From Okeania sp. SIO2C9 (GTDB lineage: Bacteria > Cyanobacteriota > Cyanobacteriia > Cyanobacteriales > Microcoleaceae): a DNA stretch of 64,000 bases. Positions within the stretch are counted from its first letter, which is position 1. Every line of letters begins with the position of its first letter. Below, piece after piece: positions 19,554 to 28,714 of this stretch. Location of the stretch: assembly GCF_010672455.1 (NCBI RefSeq), contig NZ_JAAHGO010000052.1, positions 1-64,000 on the forward strand, written 5' to 3'. Below the pieces are notes generated by a model. The model made no database searches. It saw nothing but the letters and a program-made list of their open reading frames with translations, and was not told the DNA's origin. A program made the position numbers and the translations under genes.

Positions 19554-20243
19554 TCATGTCTGATCGGCAGAAATCTGTTGCTCAATTGCTTGATAACATT
19601 CAGAAACAGAAGCTCTTTGTGTCATGGTAGTCACTAATGCTTGATAAGCAGATTGATGATTTTCTATTAAACTACGTGCTTGCAAGGATGCCCAACTTTG
19701 TTTGAGTTTAGATTCTGTAGAGCGTTTTAATTGTGTCAAAATTACCGTAATTTTTGCCCGATCTTCAGCCCCACCCTCAGCGTTACCATAAACTAAATTT
19801 TCTGCGGCAATACCCGCCATCCAGACCGTAAAATATTGATCGATTGTCTGTTCAGAAACCATACCCCTCTGTAATTGGGCAGCCAACTTTTCGTCATTAA
19901 ACCTAACCCCACCCTGAGCAGACTGACCTTGCCGAAATGCCTCCCATGCACTGAGAGCATACCCACTAACAGGGATATCTAATAAATAAGCTACCAAAAA
20001 ATGTCCAGCTTCGTGACGAATAATCCGTTCGCGTCTTTCTGAAGATGTACCTTCCACTAAGTCTACAATAATCATACTTCCCTGACCTTGCCATCCTAAT
20101 GTATCTATAGCAGCTAGTACCATCACAGAAAAAGTAGCGATCGCGGGTATTACGGGGGATATATTAAAAATTGGTCCAAGTAAAGCAGACATTGTCAGTA
20201 TAAAAATACTAATAGCAATAATATTCAGGGAAGTTTGTCTCAT
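19554..20243 (-). CDS. Orphan membrane M41-like (FtsH protease-domain) peptidase
   Basis: The 229-residue protein has two N-terminal membrane helices (about residues 7-25 and 29-47) followed by a domain with the zinc motif HEAGH at residues 77-81 and the downstream acidic motif GGAEDRAKI near residue 160. This resembles the M41 protease domain of FtsH. The AAA+ ATPase module of true FtsH is absent, so it cannot unfold substrates by itself. It may act on small or already loose membrane substrates, or assist an FtsH complex. Single-domain proteins of this type occur in cyanobacteria. ATG at 20243. No operon partner is seen. Confidence 0.8.
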   Translation of the reverse strand: MRQTSLNIIAISIFILTMSALLGPIFNISPVIPAIATFSVMVLAAIDTLGWQGQGSMIIVDLVEGTSSERRERIIRHEAGHFLVAYLLDIPVSGYALSAWEAFRQGQSAQGGVRFNDEKLAAQLQRGMVSEQTIDQYFTVWMAGIAAENLVYGNAEGGAEDRAKITVILTQLKRSTESKLKQSWASLQARSLIENHQSAYQALVTTMTQRASVSECYQAIEQQISADQT

Positions 20244-20307
20244 ATATTGAATTTATAGTAGTTATTTCTCATTATTATAAAACATTTAAGTTATATTCTA
20301 TATTTTT

Positions 20308-20449
20308 GGGGTTGCAGTTATGGAATGATATTGCCAAAAATTAGTTTATACTTTGACTAAAAAAACTATTAATTAATCAATTGCTAGAATGATTAATCCA
20401 AAATTCAATTCAATCAAAAATCTAAAATCATTCGTCACTGTGCAACGCC
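20308..20449. mobile_element. 142-bp miniature element, family D, copy 1, with 8-bp target duplication
   Basis: Ends GGGGTTGCA...GGAATGAT and the complement of GGCGTTGCACAGTGACGAATGAT form about 20-bp imperfect inverted repeats. The 8-mer ATATTTTT lies on both sides (20300-20307 and 20450-20457). A second copy in the same orientation is at 20949-21091. Confidence 0.85.
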
Positions 20450-20573
20450 ATATTTTTTAAATACTATAGTAAGGAACGGGTTGGTGCTTGACATAGATTG
20501 ATGATGAACCGTAAGACACCTTCATTCCTTGTTCCCTGTTCCCTGCTATATAAAATCAACAATAATTAGGTTT

Positions 20574-20960
20574 TCAGAGTAAATTTTTAATGACAACGAA
20601 CCAAGGTCTTGATGTATCCTTTACTTGACGATTAGTGTCTAATTTTAAAGTTTTTAGAGTTACTGAATTACTGACATTCCCACCAATAATATCAATTTCA
20701 TTTACTCTTTTTAATACAAGCAGATCGCAATGAGACTTGTAGTCAGTGGTGGTGTCATAATTAACCCAACTTTCATCCCCTGCTCGTGGTGCACAGACTA
20801 AATCTCCAACTGCAGGAGAAATTTCATCAATTTTATAGCCTTTAAAACCTGCGTCAGGCATATTGTTTTTGCGGTTTTTGATGGCCTCTCGGATATAAAC
20901 AGAATGGCTAGAATTATATTTAAATTTATCACCTGCACCTGCTTTTTTGGGGTTGCACAT
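20574..20960 (-). pseudogene. N-terminally truncated DUF2272 protein
   Basis: The 128-residue frame carries the C-terminal half of a DUF2272 domain: AGAGDKFKYNSSHSVYIREA, the PAVGDLVCAPR element near residue 50, and HCDLLVL followed by IIGGNVSNSVT near residue 82-100. Such proteins are normally roughly twice this long or more, and their N-terminal catalytic-type portion is missing here. The first six codons (MCNPKK) are read from the end of the family D miniature element at 20949-21091. The start is therefore an accident of the junction and the gene is probably dead. Confidence 0.75.
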
Positions 20961-21091
20961 TATGGAATGATATTGCCAAAAATTAGTTTAGACTTTGACT
21001 AAAAAAACCTAATAATAATGATTCTAGCAATTGATTAATCCACAATCCCATTCAATCAAAAATCTCAAATCATTCATCACCGTGCAACGCC
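20949..21091. mobile_element. 143-bp miniature element, family D, copy 2
   Basis: About 85-90% identical by eye to 20308-20449, with the same GGGGTTGCA and TGCAACGCC ends. The flanks do not match each other, unlike copy 1, which fits a deletion or recombination that removed the front of the DUF2272 gene. Confidence 0.8.
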
Positions 21092-21107
21092 CAAATAATT
21101 GTTGTAG

Positions 21108-21170
21108 GATTGACATCCTCCCGACGCTGCTCTGCGAGACAGCGCGGGATTCCCATCCATCAATAAATAC
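21108..21170 (-). mobile_element. Solo right-end-like hairpin of an IS200/IS605-type element
   Basis: Read on the minus strand it ends CGTCGGGAGGATGTCAA, as in the tnpB element at 24275-24310, preceded by a foldback around GCGGGATTCCCATCC. No transposase gene is attached. Confidence 0.6.
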
Positions 21171-21258
21171 AGTCTGTGCCATGTAAATTTAGATCATTGC
21201 TTGAGTTTAACTTTACAAGTTTTTTAAACAGCGTTCTGACAGGAAGTTTTGATATTAC

Positions 21259-22155
21259 TTAATTCTCAAGATTACTTAAATCCTGATTCTCAGTTTGTCG
21301 ATCTTCTTCAAGTGACCTAGCTTGTTCAAAAGTTTCTGAACTATGACTATCACCTACAAAGCGCCAATGCCAGGGTTCATAACTAATGCCTTGAGGATTA
21401 TCTCTCGGAAACGATAACTCAAAACCATAATTACCTGCATTTTCTTGCAACCATTGGAAAGCTTTTGTATTTTCAAAACTAACTTTGAGATAACTATCTG
21501 GTACTCTAGCATCTCCAATGTCAATAGCATAGCCTGTATGATGTTCACTATAACCGGGAGGAGCACTAACTTCGGCTCGTTGATATGTTGCCTGTCCTCG
21601 CTTTGCCTTTAGCTCAAAAAACAAATACTCTTGATCTGCCAAAGTTCTAAACCCGGAAATAGGAACTAAATTAATATTTGTGGCCCAAGCTGCATCTGTC
21701 ATAGCATTAAATCTTTCTGCTGCATTGGAGCGGAGTCTGATATTTTGATTGCCAAAAACTGGTGTTAGCTCCTGCCAAGTTGCTTCTTGATATGGCAAAT
21801 GTCCAAGAATATTTTCTTTCTGCTGGATAGAAGGAGTCGGAGATGGTGAGGGGGTTACTACTGTAGGAGTTGGAGATGGTTCAACTAATTTTATGCCTAA
21901 ATTTTGTTTGATTTGGCTGACAAAAGCTTTGTCTTGAGTTTGATGAAGTTGGAAGTGCAAACCAATACTAATTATCAGAGCGATCGCCCCTATACCTAAT
22001 AATTTCCAAATCTGCCATTTTTTCTGAGGCTGAATAGGTTGCTGTTTTGAACTTTCGTATTCATCTCTTACGGCTTCAGGAATGTCATCTACTGGCAATT
22101 TCGGTTCATTTGGAGATTTTTTCTTAAATAGACCGAGCTTATTCAAAATTTTCAC
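21259..22155 (-). CDS. Membrane-anchored D-alanyl-D-alanine carboxypeptidase, M15B (VanY/DdcY-like)
   Basis: This zinc peptidase trims the terminal D-Ala of peptidoglycan stem peptides outside the cytoplasmic membrane. The 298 residues are arranged as a cytoplasmic tail rich in Lys/Pro (1-48), one transmembrane helix (about 52-67), a Pro/Ser/Thr-rich linker (91-110) and the M15 domain (about 120-275). The metal-binding block SEHHTGYAIDIGD contains His205/His206 and Asp212, and the second block EPWHWRFVG contains His263. The Ser-Gly-Phe-Arg motif near 167-170 and SAPPGYSEHH are typical of VanY. The start codon is GTG, with AGGA very close by, so the exact start is uncertain. It is monocistronic. 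Confidence 0.88.
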   Translation of the reverse strand: MKILNKLGLFKKKSPNEPKLPVDDIPEAVRDEYESSKQQPIQPQKKWQIWKLLGIGAIALIISIGLHFQLHQTQDKAFVSQIKQNLGIKLVEPSPTPTVVTPSPSPTPSIQQKENILGHLPYQEATWQELTPVFGNQNIRLRSNAAERFNAMTDAAWATNINLVPISGFRTLADQEYLFFELKAKRGQATYQRAEVSAPPGYSEHHTGYAIDIGDARVPDSYLKVSFENTKAFQWLQENAGNYGFELSFPRDNPQGISYEPWHWRFVGDSHSSETFEQARSLEEDRQTENQDLSNLEN

Positions 22156-22431
22156 TCCTGCACTTTCACTGAAATCATCAATAATTAGAGTTTTGTTGAT
22201 TGAGTTTTTGTCACCTTTGATACGGTTCCATCAGGCTTACTCTTTTTAGGACATCATCAAAAAATTGATACAAATTATCACAATGTGACATTTTCTGATC
22301 TTTTATTCCTGCTTCATCATATTTAGGTCTGATGAAGGTTTTGTTTATATATTCTCATGTTTTCATACTTTACTCAAGGCCAAAATTTTCATTTTTTCTA
22401 TCACTTGCTGATTTTTCAATCACCAATTTCA
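22156..22431. other. Short intergenic region
   Basis: No gene or repeat recognised. It contains the presumed promoter of the M15 carboxypeptidase gene and the 3' end of the convergently placed XRE gene's transcript. Confidence 0.4.
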
Positions 22432-22761
22432 TTAATGGCCAGTTGCTGATTCTGCACTTTTTACCTCACTTGCTCCATTATTATTGTCGATCATTTTTCT
22501 TGGTCTACCTGGTTTGCGCTTGTGGCGTTGACTAATGGACTTGTCACTAGCTACTGCTAATTCTTCTGGAGTACATTTTAAAATATCCAGAATTTCTAGG
22601 TACTTTTGGGGAGTCATTGTTGGTTCTGTACGCCCCGTTTCCCAGTTACGAACACTGGTTTCGCTTATTCCTAGTCGATCTGCTACTTCTGCACGGGTAA
22701 GCCCCGCACGTTCTCTCAGGGCTTCCATATCCATATCTTTTATGTTTCCTCCAGCAATCAT
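22432..22761 (-). CDS. XRE-family transcriptional regulator with an AT-hook-like tail
   Basis: The 109-residue protein has a Cro/C1-type helix-turn-helix at about residues 12-72 (LRERAGLTRAEVADRLGIS, then VRNWETGRTEPT). A basic C-terminal patch HKRKPGRPRKM at about 80-90 contains the GRP core of an AT-hook, which binds the minor groove of A+T-rich DNA. An acidic/polar tail follows. The two DNA-binding elements suggest a regulator or nucleoid-type protein. Start choice: GGAGG lies within codons 4-6, 12 bases before the ATG of Met10, so translation may begin at 22734 rather than 22761. The target genes are unknown; the next gene downstream is M15 on the same strand. Confidence 0.85.
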   Translation of the reverse strand: MIAGGNIKDMDMEALRERAGLTRAEVADRLGISETSVRNWETGRTEPTMTPQKYLEILDILKCTPEELAVASDKSISQRHKRKPGRPRKMIDNNNGASEVKSAESATGH

Positions 22762-23070
22762 CTACAGTATAAGTTTTTTTGAAAACTAATTTAGAGAATT
22801 AATTAAACTACCTTATTCTAAACTTGTTAAAATAGAATTGTCTAGGTTTTTTTAAAAAAAGACTCAATTTATTATTTATAGTGTATATTGTCTGGTTAAG
22901 ATCATCCCCGGCCATCAATCAAACAAACTAAGTTGTTTATTTGTTTAAAAGATTCAGGGCGGGTTGACCGAAAAATTGGGTTTCAAGCCTCGCCCTTCTA
23001 GGGCGACTTTTTGGTTGATTTTTGTCTATAAAAAATATGTTATCATATTGTTAATTTCTTTCCTCAGGTT

Positions 23071-24274
23071 ATGAAATCTAGATTTAAGTACCGTATATAT
23101 CCAACACGGGGACAAAAATACCGAGAGCGCCAAGCTATTTGGCTGTGTCCGTGTGGTTTGGAATGATAGTCTAGCTTGCTGTCAAGAAAAGTACAAAATA
23201 GGAGAGAAGAAACCTGTTAACTCACAGCTACAAAAACAGTTTATCACATCTGCTAAAAAGACTGAATACAGAGAGTGGTTGTCAGAGGTTTCTAACATAC
23301 CATTACAGCAATCTTTAAATGATTTGAACCAGGCTTATCAAAACTTTTTTAAGTCAACCAGAGGCCAGAGAAAAGGCAAACCTATAAAACCTCCGCAATT
23401 CAAAAGAAGGAAATCAAGGCAGACTGCTAGGTTTACAAAGGGAGGATTTAAAGTTGGTCAACATAAAGTTTATTTGGCTAAGATTGGAAAGCTGAAAATA
23501 GTTTGGTCTAGAGAGTTACCTGCTGCTCCATCATCAGTAACAGTAATTAAAGATTCAGCTAATAGATATTTCTTAAGTTTTGTAGTAGAAATACAACCAG
23601 AAACCTTACCTCAAACTGATAATTCAGTAGGTATAGATTTAGGTATCAAAACCTTTGCTACATTTAGTGACGGTACAAAGGTTGATGCTCCTAAGCCACT
23701 GAAAAAACGAATTAAGAAATCAAGAAAGTTAAGTAAGTCATTATCTCGCAAAACTAAGGGGTCTAAAAGGTATGAAAAAGCACGAGCTAGAGTAGCTAAA
23801 TTCCATGCCAAACTGAAAGATACAAGAACAGATTTTCTGCATAAATTATCTACTAAAATAATTCGTGAAAACCAAACAGTTGTTTTAGAAGATTTAAACG
23901 TTTCTGGTATGATTAAGAACCGTAAATTATCCAGAGCAATATCAGATTTAGGCTGGAGACAATTTAGAACACTCTTAGAGGGAAAAGCAGAAAAATACGG
24001 TCGTGATTTTAGAGTAATAAGTCGTTGGGAGCCAACATCTCAAACTTGTTCATGTTGTGGATTTAAAGGTGGAAAGTTAGACCTTTCAGTTAGGGAGTGG
24101 GAATGTTTGAATTGTGGTGCAAAGCACGACCGTGATGAAAATGCAGCAATAAATATATTAGTCGCGGGCGGGCAGTCCGAGACAAAAAACGGACGTGGAG
24201 ACAAGCGTAAGACTAGCGCCAAGGTAGCAGCAGTCAATGAGACGTCAACTCGCCGAGGAGCTACGGCTCGGTAG
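23071..24274 (+). pseudogene. tnpB: IS200/IS605-family tnpB (RNA-guided nuclease) with an N-terminal frameshift
   Basis: ATG 23071 opens the usual TnpB start (MKSRFKYRIYPTRGQ). The frame then dies at a TGA near 23164, while the expected continuation FGCVRVVWNDSLACC runs in another frame; a GTG at 23153 would start that second frame. A frameshift therefore lies at about 23115-23140. Everything downstream is intact: RuvC Asp in VGIDLGIKTFATFSDG, RuvC Glu in VVLEDLNVSGM, a four-Cys zinc finger (CSCCGFKG ... CLNCGAKH) and the last RuvC Asp in RDENAAINI. TnpB is an RNA-guided DNA nuclease that helps retain the transposon. No TnpA is present. Translation from 23153 would lack about 28 N-terminal residues; activity is doubtful. 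Confidence 0.85.
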
Positions 24275-24310
24275 GAATCCCCGTGCCTTTAGGCCGGGGA
24301 GGATGTCAAA
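24275..24310 (+). ncRNA. Right-end hairpin of the tnpB element, presumed 3' part of its omega RNA
   Basis: CCCCGTGCC-TTTA-GGCCGGGG folds into a hairpin right after the tnpB stop, and the element ends GGAGGATGTCAA. In IS200/IS605 elements the guide (omega) RNA overlaps the tnpB 3' end and this right end, with the guide taken from flanking DNA. If so, the guide would start near 24311. This is inferred from family knowledge. Confidence 0.5.
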
Positions 24311-24312
24311 CA

Positions 24313-24417
24313 TCTTTGGAGGACAAAAGTTTAACTCAAATTGTTGAAGAATGGATAGACTCTATACCAGAAACAGAAATTGAAAATGCTAAAAAATTCA
24401 TAGAAAAGTCGTCCTAA
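24313..24417 (+). pseudogene. C-terminal fragment of an unidentified protein cut by the tnpB element
   Basis: Directly after the element end, a frame with normal protein character (SLEDKSLTQIVEEWIDSIPE and further) runs for 34 codons to a TAA at 24415-24417. It has no start codon of its own. The last codons lie inside the inverted family T repeat. It may be the tail of the gene into which the element inserted; I do not recognise the family. Confidence 0.4.
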
Positions 24418-24723
24418 AAGGGTAAGGCTTGAGACCCATTTTTTCGGTCAATGGGGATTACTCTCCCACCAATAGCATCCCATACAAAGTGCAGGTTTGT
24501 TTCATTCTCAGTTAATATATTGTGGGAACGGAGAGCATAAATACTATATTTTCAGAAAAAAGTCAATTATTTGTGTTTTCAATTATATATATTAGACCTC
24601 TCCAAAAATTAAAAATAAAATCTATTCTTATCCATAAATTATCAATTACTATTCCCTATTCCCTATTCCCTATTCCCTATTCCCTCTTTTCTGGAGATGT
24701 CTATTAGATAATCTTTAACTAGG
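24418..24723. other. Gene-free region holding a family C element
   Basis: Contains the right family T repeat (to 24454), the family C element at 24590-24706 and a CCCTATT heptamer array inside it. No gene. Confidence 0.6.
24590..24706. mobile_element. 117-bp miniature element, family C
   Basis: Ends TATTAGACCTCTCCA and TGGAGATGTCTATTA, as at 12074-12176, with a CCCTATT array (about 24652-24683) as interior. Confidence 0.75.
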
Positions 24724-25137
24724 TTATTTTGAATATACATTAGCTTGACTTTTCATCATTTGAAAAATATTATAAAAACCATTAGCACGGGAAGGAGTCA
24801 AACTTACTGCTAAACCTGTTTCTTGAATAAAATCTGGAGTTATTTGCTCAATTTCTTCAGGAGTTAATCCATTAATTCCTTCAATTAATAAAGCTACTAA
24901 TCCCTTCACTAACTGAGCATCAGAATCGCCTTGATACCAAACTTTACCATCATTTAAATTCGCAGTAATATATACCTGAGATTGACAACCATAAACTTTG
25001 TTTTCTGGTATCTTTTCAGCTTCTGGAAAATCAGGTAATTTTTTGGCGTACCAAAGCAGTTGTTCATAGCGCAACTTATTAGAAGATGCCCGTTGGAATT
25101 TTTTAACAATACGTTCTAATGATGGTGGTAAAGCCAT
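24724..25137 (-). CDS. sufE: SufE-family cysteine desulfuration protein
   Basis: SufE accepts persulfide sulfur from the cysteine desulfurase SufS and passes it to the SufBCD scaffold for iron-sulfur cluster assembly in the cytoplasm. The 137-residue length is typical. The acceptor cysteine is Cys51 in the diagnostic block NKVYGCQSQVY. The N-terminal LERIVKKFQR helix and the later SDAQLVKGLVALLIEGINGL segment (about residues 70-90) also match the family. Start ATG at 25137. No other suf gene is nearby. The upstream region is filled by an unusual TTTAGAA array. Confidence 0.92.
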   Translation of the reverse strand: MALPPSLERIVKKFQRASSNKLRYEQLLWYAKKLPDFPEAEKIPENKVYGCQSQVYITANLNDGKVWYQGDSDAQLVKGLVALLIEGINGLTPEEIEQITPDFIQETGLAVSLTPSRANGFYNIFQMMKSQANVYSK

Positions 25138-25144
25138 AGAGGGA

Positions 25145-25203
25145 ATTTAGAATTTAGAATTTAGAATTTAGAATTTAGAATTTAGAATTTAGAATTTAGA
25201 ATT
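25145..25203. repeat. Tandem heptamer array (TTTAGAA)n
   Basis: About eight uninterrupted copies starting 8 bases upstream of the sufE start codon, so the array occupies the 5' leader of that gene. Confidence 0.9.
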
Positions 25204-25227
25204 GGGAACAAGCAAAAAATATTTATG

Positions 25228-25360
25228 CTAGGGCGTGTCATCATTTAAATCCCAGGCCCCTGTCACGGAGAGGTTTTGAGCGGTTGTGACTGCCGAGGCA
25301 CTCACGGCATGAAATTCAGTCATAGCATGGCATCTAGAGCTAATTTATGACACGCCCTAG
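25228..25360. mobile_element. 133-bp miniature element with perfect 14-bp terminal inverted repeats
   Basis: CTAGGGCGTGTCAT at 25228-25241 is exactly inverted at 25347-25360. If the outer TA is the target duplication, the ends resemble IS630/Tc1-mariner-type insertion (TA target). The interior has no coding capacity. The rest of 25361-25545 holds a TTTTGAC heptamer array (about 25460-25483) and the typA leader. Confidence 0.85.
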
Positions 25361-25545
25361 TAATTATACCATATTTACTAATTCTTACTAGGGAATTAGG
25401 AAATAGGGAACAAGCAAAAAATATTGACCCCGGCAATTATACGACATTCACTAATGCTTACTTTTGACTTTTGACTTTTGACTTGAAACTATCAGGTACA
25501 ATAGTTAAATAAACTTAACACTAATAGTTGTAATAAAAACTTCTT

Positions 25546-27336
25546 ATGTCTCTTCCTATTCGCAACGTAGCCATCATCGCCCACGTTGACCACGGCAAAA
25601 CAACCCTAGTTGACTCACTCCTCAAACAATCCGGTATCTTCCGCGAAGGGGAAGAGGTTCCTGATTGTGTAATGGACTCTAACGACTTGGAAAGGGAACG
25701 TGGGATTACAATTCTTTCCAAAAATACTGCCGTAAGATACAAGGATACTCTGATAAATATTGTTGATACCCCCGGTCACGCTGACTTTGGAGGAGAAGTA
25801 GAACGAGTCCTCGGTATGGTTGATGGCTGTTTACTAATTGTTGATGCTAATGAAGGCCCAATGCCTCAAACTCGCTTCGTCCTTAAAAAAGCTCTGGAAA
25901 AAGGATTACGGCCTATAGTTATCGTCAACAAAATTGACCGTCCCCGAGCTGACCCCCACGCTGCTGTGGATAAAGTTCTAGACCTATTTATAGAACTGGG
26001 AGCAGATGATGACCAATGTGACTTTCCATATTTGTTTGCCTCTGGTTTGGCAGGTTACGCCAAAAAAGAACTGGATGTAGAGTCAACAGATATGCAGTGT
26101 CTCTTCGATGCTATTTTAGATCATGTCCCACCACCAGTGGGAGACCCTGAAAAACCTCTACAGTTACAGGTAACAACTCTCGACTATTCAGAATATTTGG
26201 GCAGAATAGTTGTAGGTAGGATTCACAATGGTGTGATTAGGTCTGGGCAACAAGCAGCTATTGTCAAGGAAGATGGGACTGTTGTCAAATCAAAAATTTC
26301 CAAACTAATGGGGTTTGAAGGTCTGGCACGTATTGACATTGAAGAAGCTGGTGCTGGTAATCTTGTAGCAGTTGCCGGATTTAATGATGCTAATATTGGT
26401 GAAACTATTACTTGTCCCAACGAACCTCAAGCACTACCTTTAATTAAAGTAGATGAACCTACTCTCCAAATGACTTTCTCTGTAAATGACTCTCCATTTG
26501 CTGGTAAGGAAGGAAAATTTGTAACTTCTCGACAAGTGCGCGATCGCTTGATGCGAGAGTTAGAAACTAATGTTGCATTGCGAGTGGAGGAAACTGACTC
26601 TCCAGAGAAATTTTCTGTTTCTGGTCGTGGGGAACTGCACTTAGGTATTTTGATTGAAACTATGCGTCGAGAGGGTTATGAGTTTCAAGTTTCCCAACCT
26701 CAAGTTATTTACCGGGAAGTCAATGGTCAACCATGCGAACCATTTGAACTTTTAGTAATGGATGTTCCTGAAGATGCTGTTGGTGGTTGTATTGAAAGAA
26801 TAGGTCAGCGCAAAGGTGAAATGCAGAATATGCAGGTGGGTACAAATGGTCGTACTCAATTAGATTTTTCTGTTCCTGCTCGTGGTTTGATTGGTTTTCG
26901 GGGTGAGTTTATGCGTTTGACTCGCGGGGAAGGTATTATGAACCACAGTTTCTTAGATTATCGTCCGTTTATTGGTGAAATTGAAGCGCGACGCAATGGA
27001 GTGATTATTGTATTTGAGGAAGGTGTGGCAACTTTTTATGCGTTGAAAAATGCTGAAGACCGTGGAGTATTTTTTATTACTCCTGGTACAAAGGTTTATA
27101 AGGGTATGATTGTAGGAGAGCATAACCGTCCTCAAGATTTGGATTTGAATGTGTGTAAAACTAAGCAGTTGACTAACCATCGTTCTGCTACTGGAGATGA
27201 ATTGGTGCAGTTGCAAACGCCTGTAGATATGAGTTTGGAGCGAGCGTTGGAATATATCGGACCAGATGAGTTGGTGGAGATTACTCCTGAGTCAGTTCGG
27301 TTGCGGAAGGTAAGTAAGAAGTTGGTGAAGCGATAA
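25546..27336 (+). CDS. typA: Translational GTPase TypA/BipA
   Basis: A ribosome-associated GTPase of the EF-G/LepA group, implicated in ribosome assembly and growth under stress. The 596 residues have the expected architecture. The G domain shows G1 AHVDHGKT (residues 12-19), G2 RGITI near 48, G3 DTPGHADF near 74 and G4 NKID near 128. It is followed by domain II, the EF-G-like domains III and V ([20 protein letters not shown] near 360), and the TypA-specific C-terminal domain ending in [15 protein letters not shown] 25546. It is monocistronic, between a miniature element upstream and heptamer/octamer repeats downstream. Nothing is unusual in the coding region. Confidence 0.97.
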   Translation: MSLPIRNVAIIAHVDHGKTTLVDSLLKQSGIFREGEEVPDCVMDSNDLERERGITILSKNTAVRYKDTLINIVDTPGHADFGGEVERVLGMVDGCLLIVDANEGPMPQTRFVLKKALEKGLRPIVIVNKIDRPRADPHAAVDKVLDLFIELGADDDQCDFPYLFASGLAGYAKKELDVESTDMQCLFDAILDHVPPPVGDPEKPLQLQVTTLDYSEYLGRIVVGRIHNGVIRSGQQAAIVKEDGTVVKSKISKLMGFEGLARIDIEEAGAGNLVAVAGFNDANIGETITCPNEPQALPLIKVDEPTLQMTFSVNDSPFAGKEGKFVTSRQVRDRLMRELETNVALRVEETDSPEKFSVSGRGELHLGILIETMRREGYEFQVSQPQVIYREVNGQPCEPFELLVMDVPEDAVGGCIERIGQRKGEMQNMQVGTNGRTQLDFSVPARGLIGFRGEFMRLTRGEGIMNHSFLDYRPFIGEIEARRNGVIIVFEEGVATFYALKNAEDRGVFFITPGTKVYKGMIVGEHNRPQDLDLNVCKTKQLTNHRSATGDELVQLQTPVDMSLERALEYIGPDELVEITPESVRLRKVSKKLVKR

Positions 27337-27749
27337 TAGATTTAAGATGGGGAGATGGGGAGGTGGGGAGATAGAGACACCTAGAAATAAAAATCTATTG
27401 CACAGTTTTAGGTGTGCCACTCCACTGCAATAATACTTACCGAAAAATTGTGGTTTAAAGCCTCCCCCTTTTAACTATCCCTGATAAGGAACTCCTAAAA
27501 CCCTTTTCTGATAGGGAGATGGGGAGATGGGGAGATGGGGGAGAAAAGACTCTAATTAAATAGGTTTACTCTCCTGAAATCTGCATTGAATGGCAAATAC
27601 ATAACTTTTCTATTTTGTCAAGTTTTATGTTAAGAAAGATGTTTATAAAGCACAGCCCTTTTAAGGGGATAATAAAGAAAAATTTTCGTGATTAGTCAAT
27701 CCTATCCGTTTTAAAGGAGAGGTAATTATTAATTATTAATTATTAATTA
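27337..27749. other. Gene-free region with GGGGAGAT arrays and family T repeats
   Basis: Octamer arrays GGGGAGAT lie at about 27341-27372 and 27513-27541. Family T repeat starts at about 27440 (TACCGAAAAATTGTGGTTTA), and a second family T interior runs at about 27653-27760, ending in a TAATTAT array that abuts the stop codon of the PEP-CTERM gene. Confidence 0.6.
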
Positions 27750-28475
27750 TTAATTATTGAACCCTACTCCCTCTTTTCTAGAGATATTTAATGAACCTGT
27801 TAAGAAAATACCAAATAAACCCAGAGCAATTATTGTTGTGGGTTCGGGAACATCAACCTTGATAATCTCAGCATATAATATTGCATTTGCTACTGAATCT
27901 TCTGGGGAATTAAACTCACTGAGAAAAGTATTACCACCGTCACTAGAAAAACCTGCTAATTTCAAGGTGTAATCTACTCCAGCAAAGTTAAAAGAATCAT
28001 TTGTCAGACCATCAGCAGTAAAAAGAAGTATATCTCCATCTAAAACTGGGTCGTTATAAATATTAGGAGTATTGAAAATATTGAAGGTGTAGTTGAAGTT
28101 TTCTGCGTTGTTGAAAGGATTAGTAAAAGACAGTTCAACCTCTAGAGGAAAGTCTCCATTAAAACCATAGTAAGTAGCGCCATTACCATAGGTTAAATCA
28201 CCAACAGCAAATAAAGTATTTACATCCGTGCTGAAACTTAAGCCATCATACTGAACATAATTTCTGAACGATGTAGTGGCAGCAATTCCCCAAGTTAATC
28301 TGTTATTTGTCCCACCGTTTTCATCTGAGAGAAATTCCACACCAGTAGATACAACGGGTAAACCCCAAGATCCAGATGATGTTCCAGAAAAAGTAATAGC
28401 TTGGGCGTTTTCTGTTGCTGCAAATAAGATAGTAGTAGTTGCTACTAAGGTTGTTAAAAGTTTAGGTATGTTCAT
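27750..28475 (-). CDS. PEP-CTERM-sorted secreted protein, choice-of-anchor K-like
   Basis: The 241-residue protein has a signal peptide (about residues 1-27, ending ENAQA). Next comes a beta-rich domain starting ITFSGTSSGSWGLP, similar in layout to choice-of-anchor K domains (inference). The C-terminal sorting signal comprises VPEPTT near residue 208 and the hydrophobic helix IIALGLFGIFLTG. PEP-CTERM proteins are processed by exosortase and linked to extracellular polysaccharide or the envelope. The final residues ISRKEGVGFNN are encoded by the right end of a family C element and a TAATTAT array; the natural tail would be a short Arg/Lys cluster. The signal still has Arg-Lys after the helix, so it may remain functional. 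Confidence 0.85.
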   Translation of the reverse strand: MNIPKLLTTLVATTTILFAATENAQAITFSGTSSGSWGLPVVSTGVEFLSDENGGTNNRLTWGIAATTSFRNYVQYDGLSFSTDVNTLFAVGDLTYGNGATYYGFNGDFPLEVELSFTNPFNNAENFNYTFNIFNTPNIYNDPVLDGDILLFTADGLTNDSFNFAGVDYTLKLAGFSSDGGNTFLSEFNSPEDSVANAILYAEIIKVDVPEPTTIIALGLFGIFLTGSLNISRKEGVGFNN

Positions 28476-28714
28476 TGCAAACTGTTCTGTTGATTTTTTA
28501 TTTCTATTAGTCCGTTGTTTTAATAGACTTATCCGGAAAATAAAGATATAAGATCAATTTTATCACAGGAAAATCTAAGTAAATTTAACTACACATTCAG
28601 TTATTTAGTAATTAATATTACTTAAATAATAATTTTAAGTTTGCTAGTCCTAAACAGGTAAGGATATGAGTTGCTACATCCCTCTAATTGTCAGAAGGTA
28701 GACTAGAAAAATCA

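Larger units (their letters stand above)
22962..24454. mobile_element. 1.5-kb block: tnpB element between inverted copies of the family T repeat
   Basis: Left boundary 22962-23007 (GGTTGACCGAAAAATTGGG ... AGGGCGAC) is matched in reverse by 24408-24454. Between them lie the frameshifted tnpB, its right-end hairpin and a 34-codon gene fragment. The inverted repeats belong to the TACCGAAAAATTG...AAGCCT family that occurs alone elsewhere in the window. They may have mobilised the block or merely flank it by chance. Confidence 0.5.
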
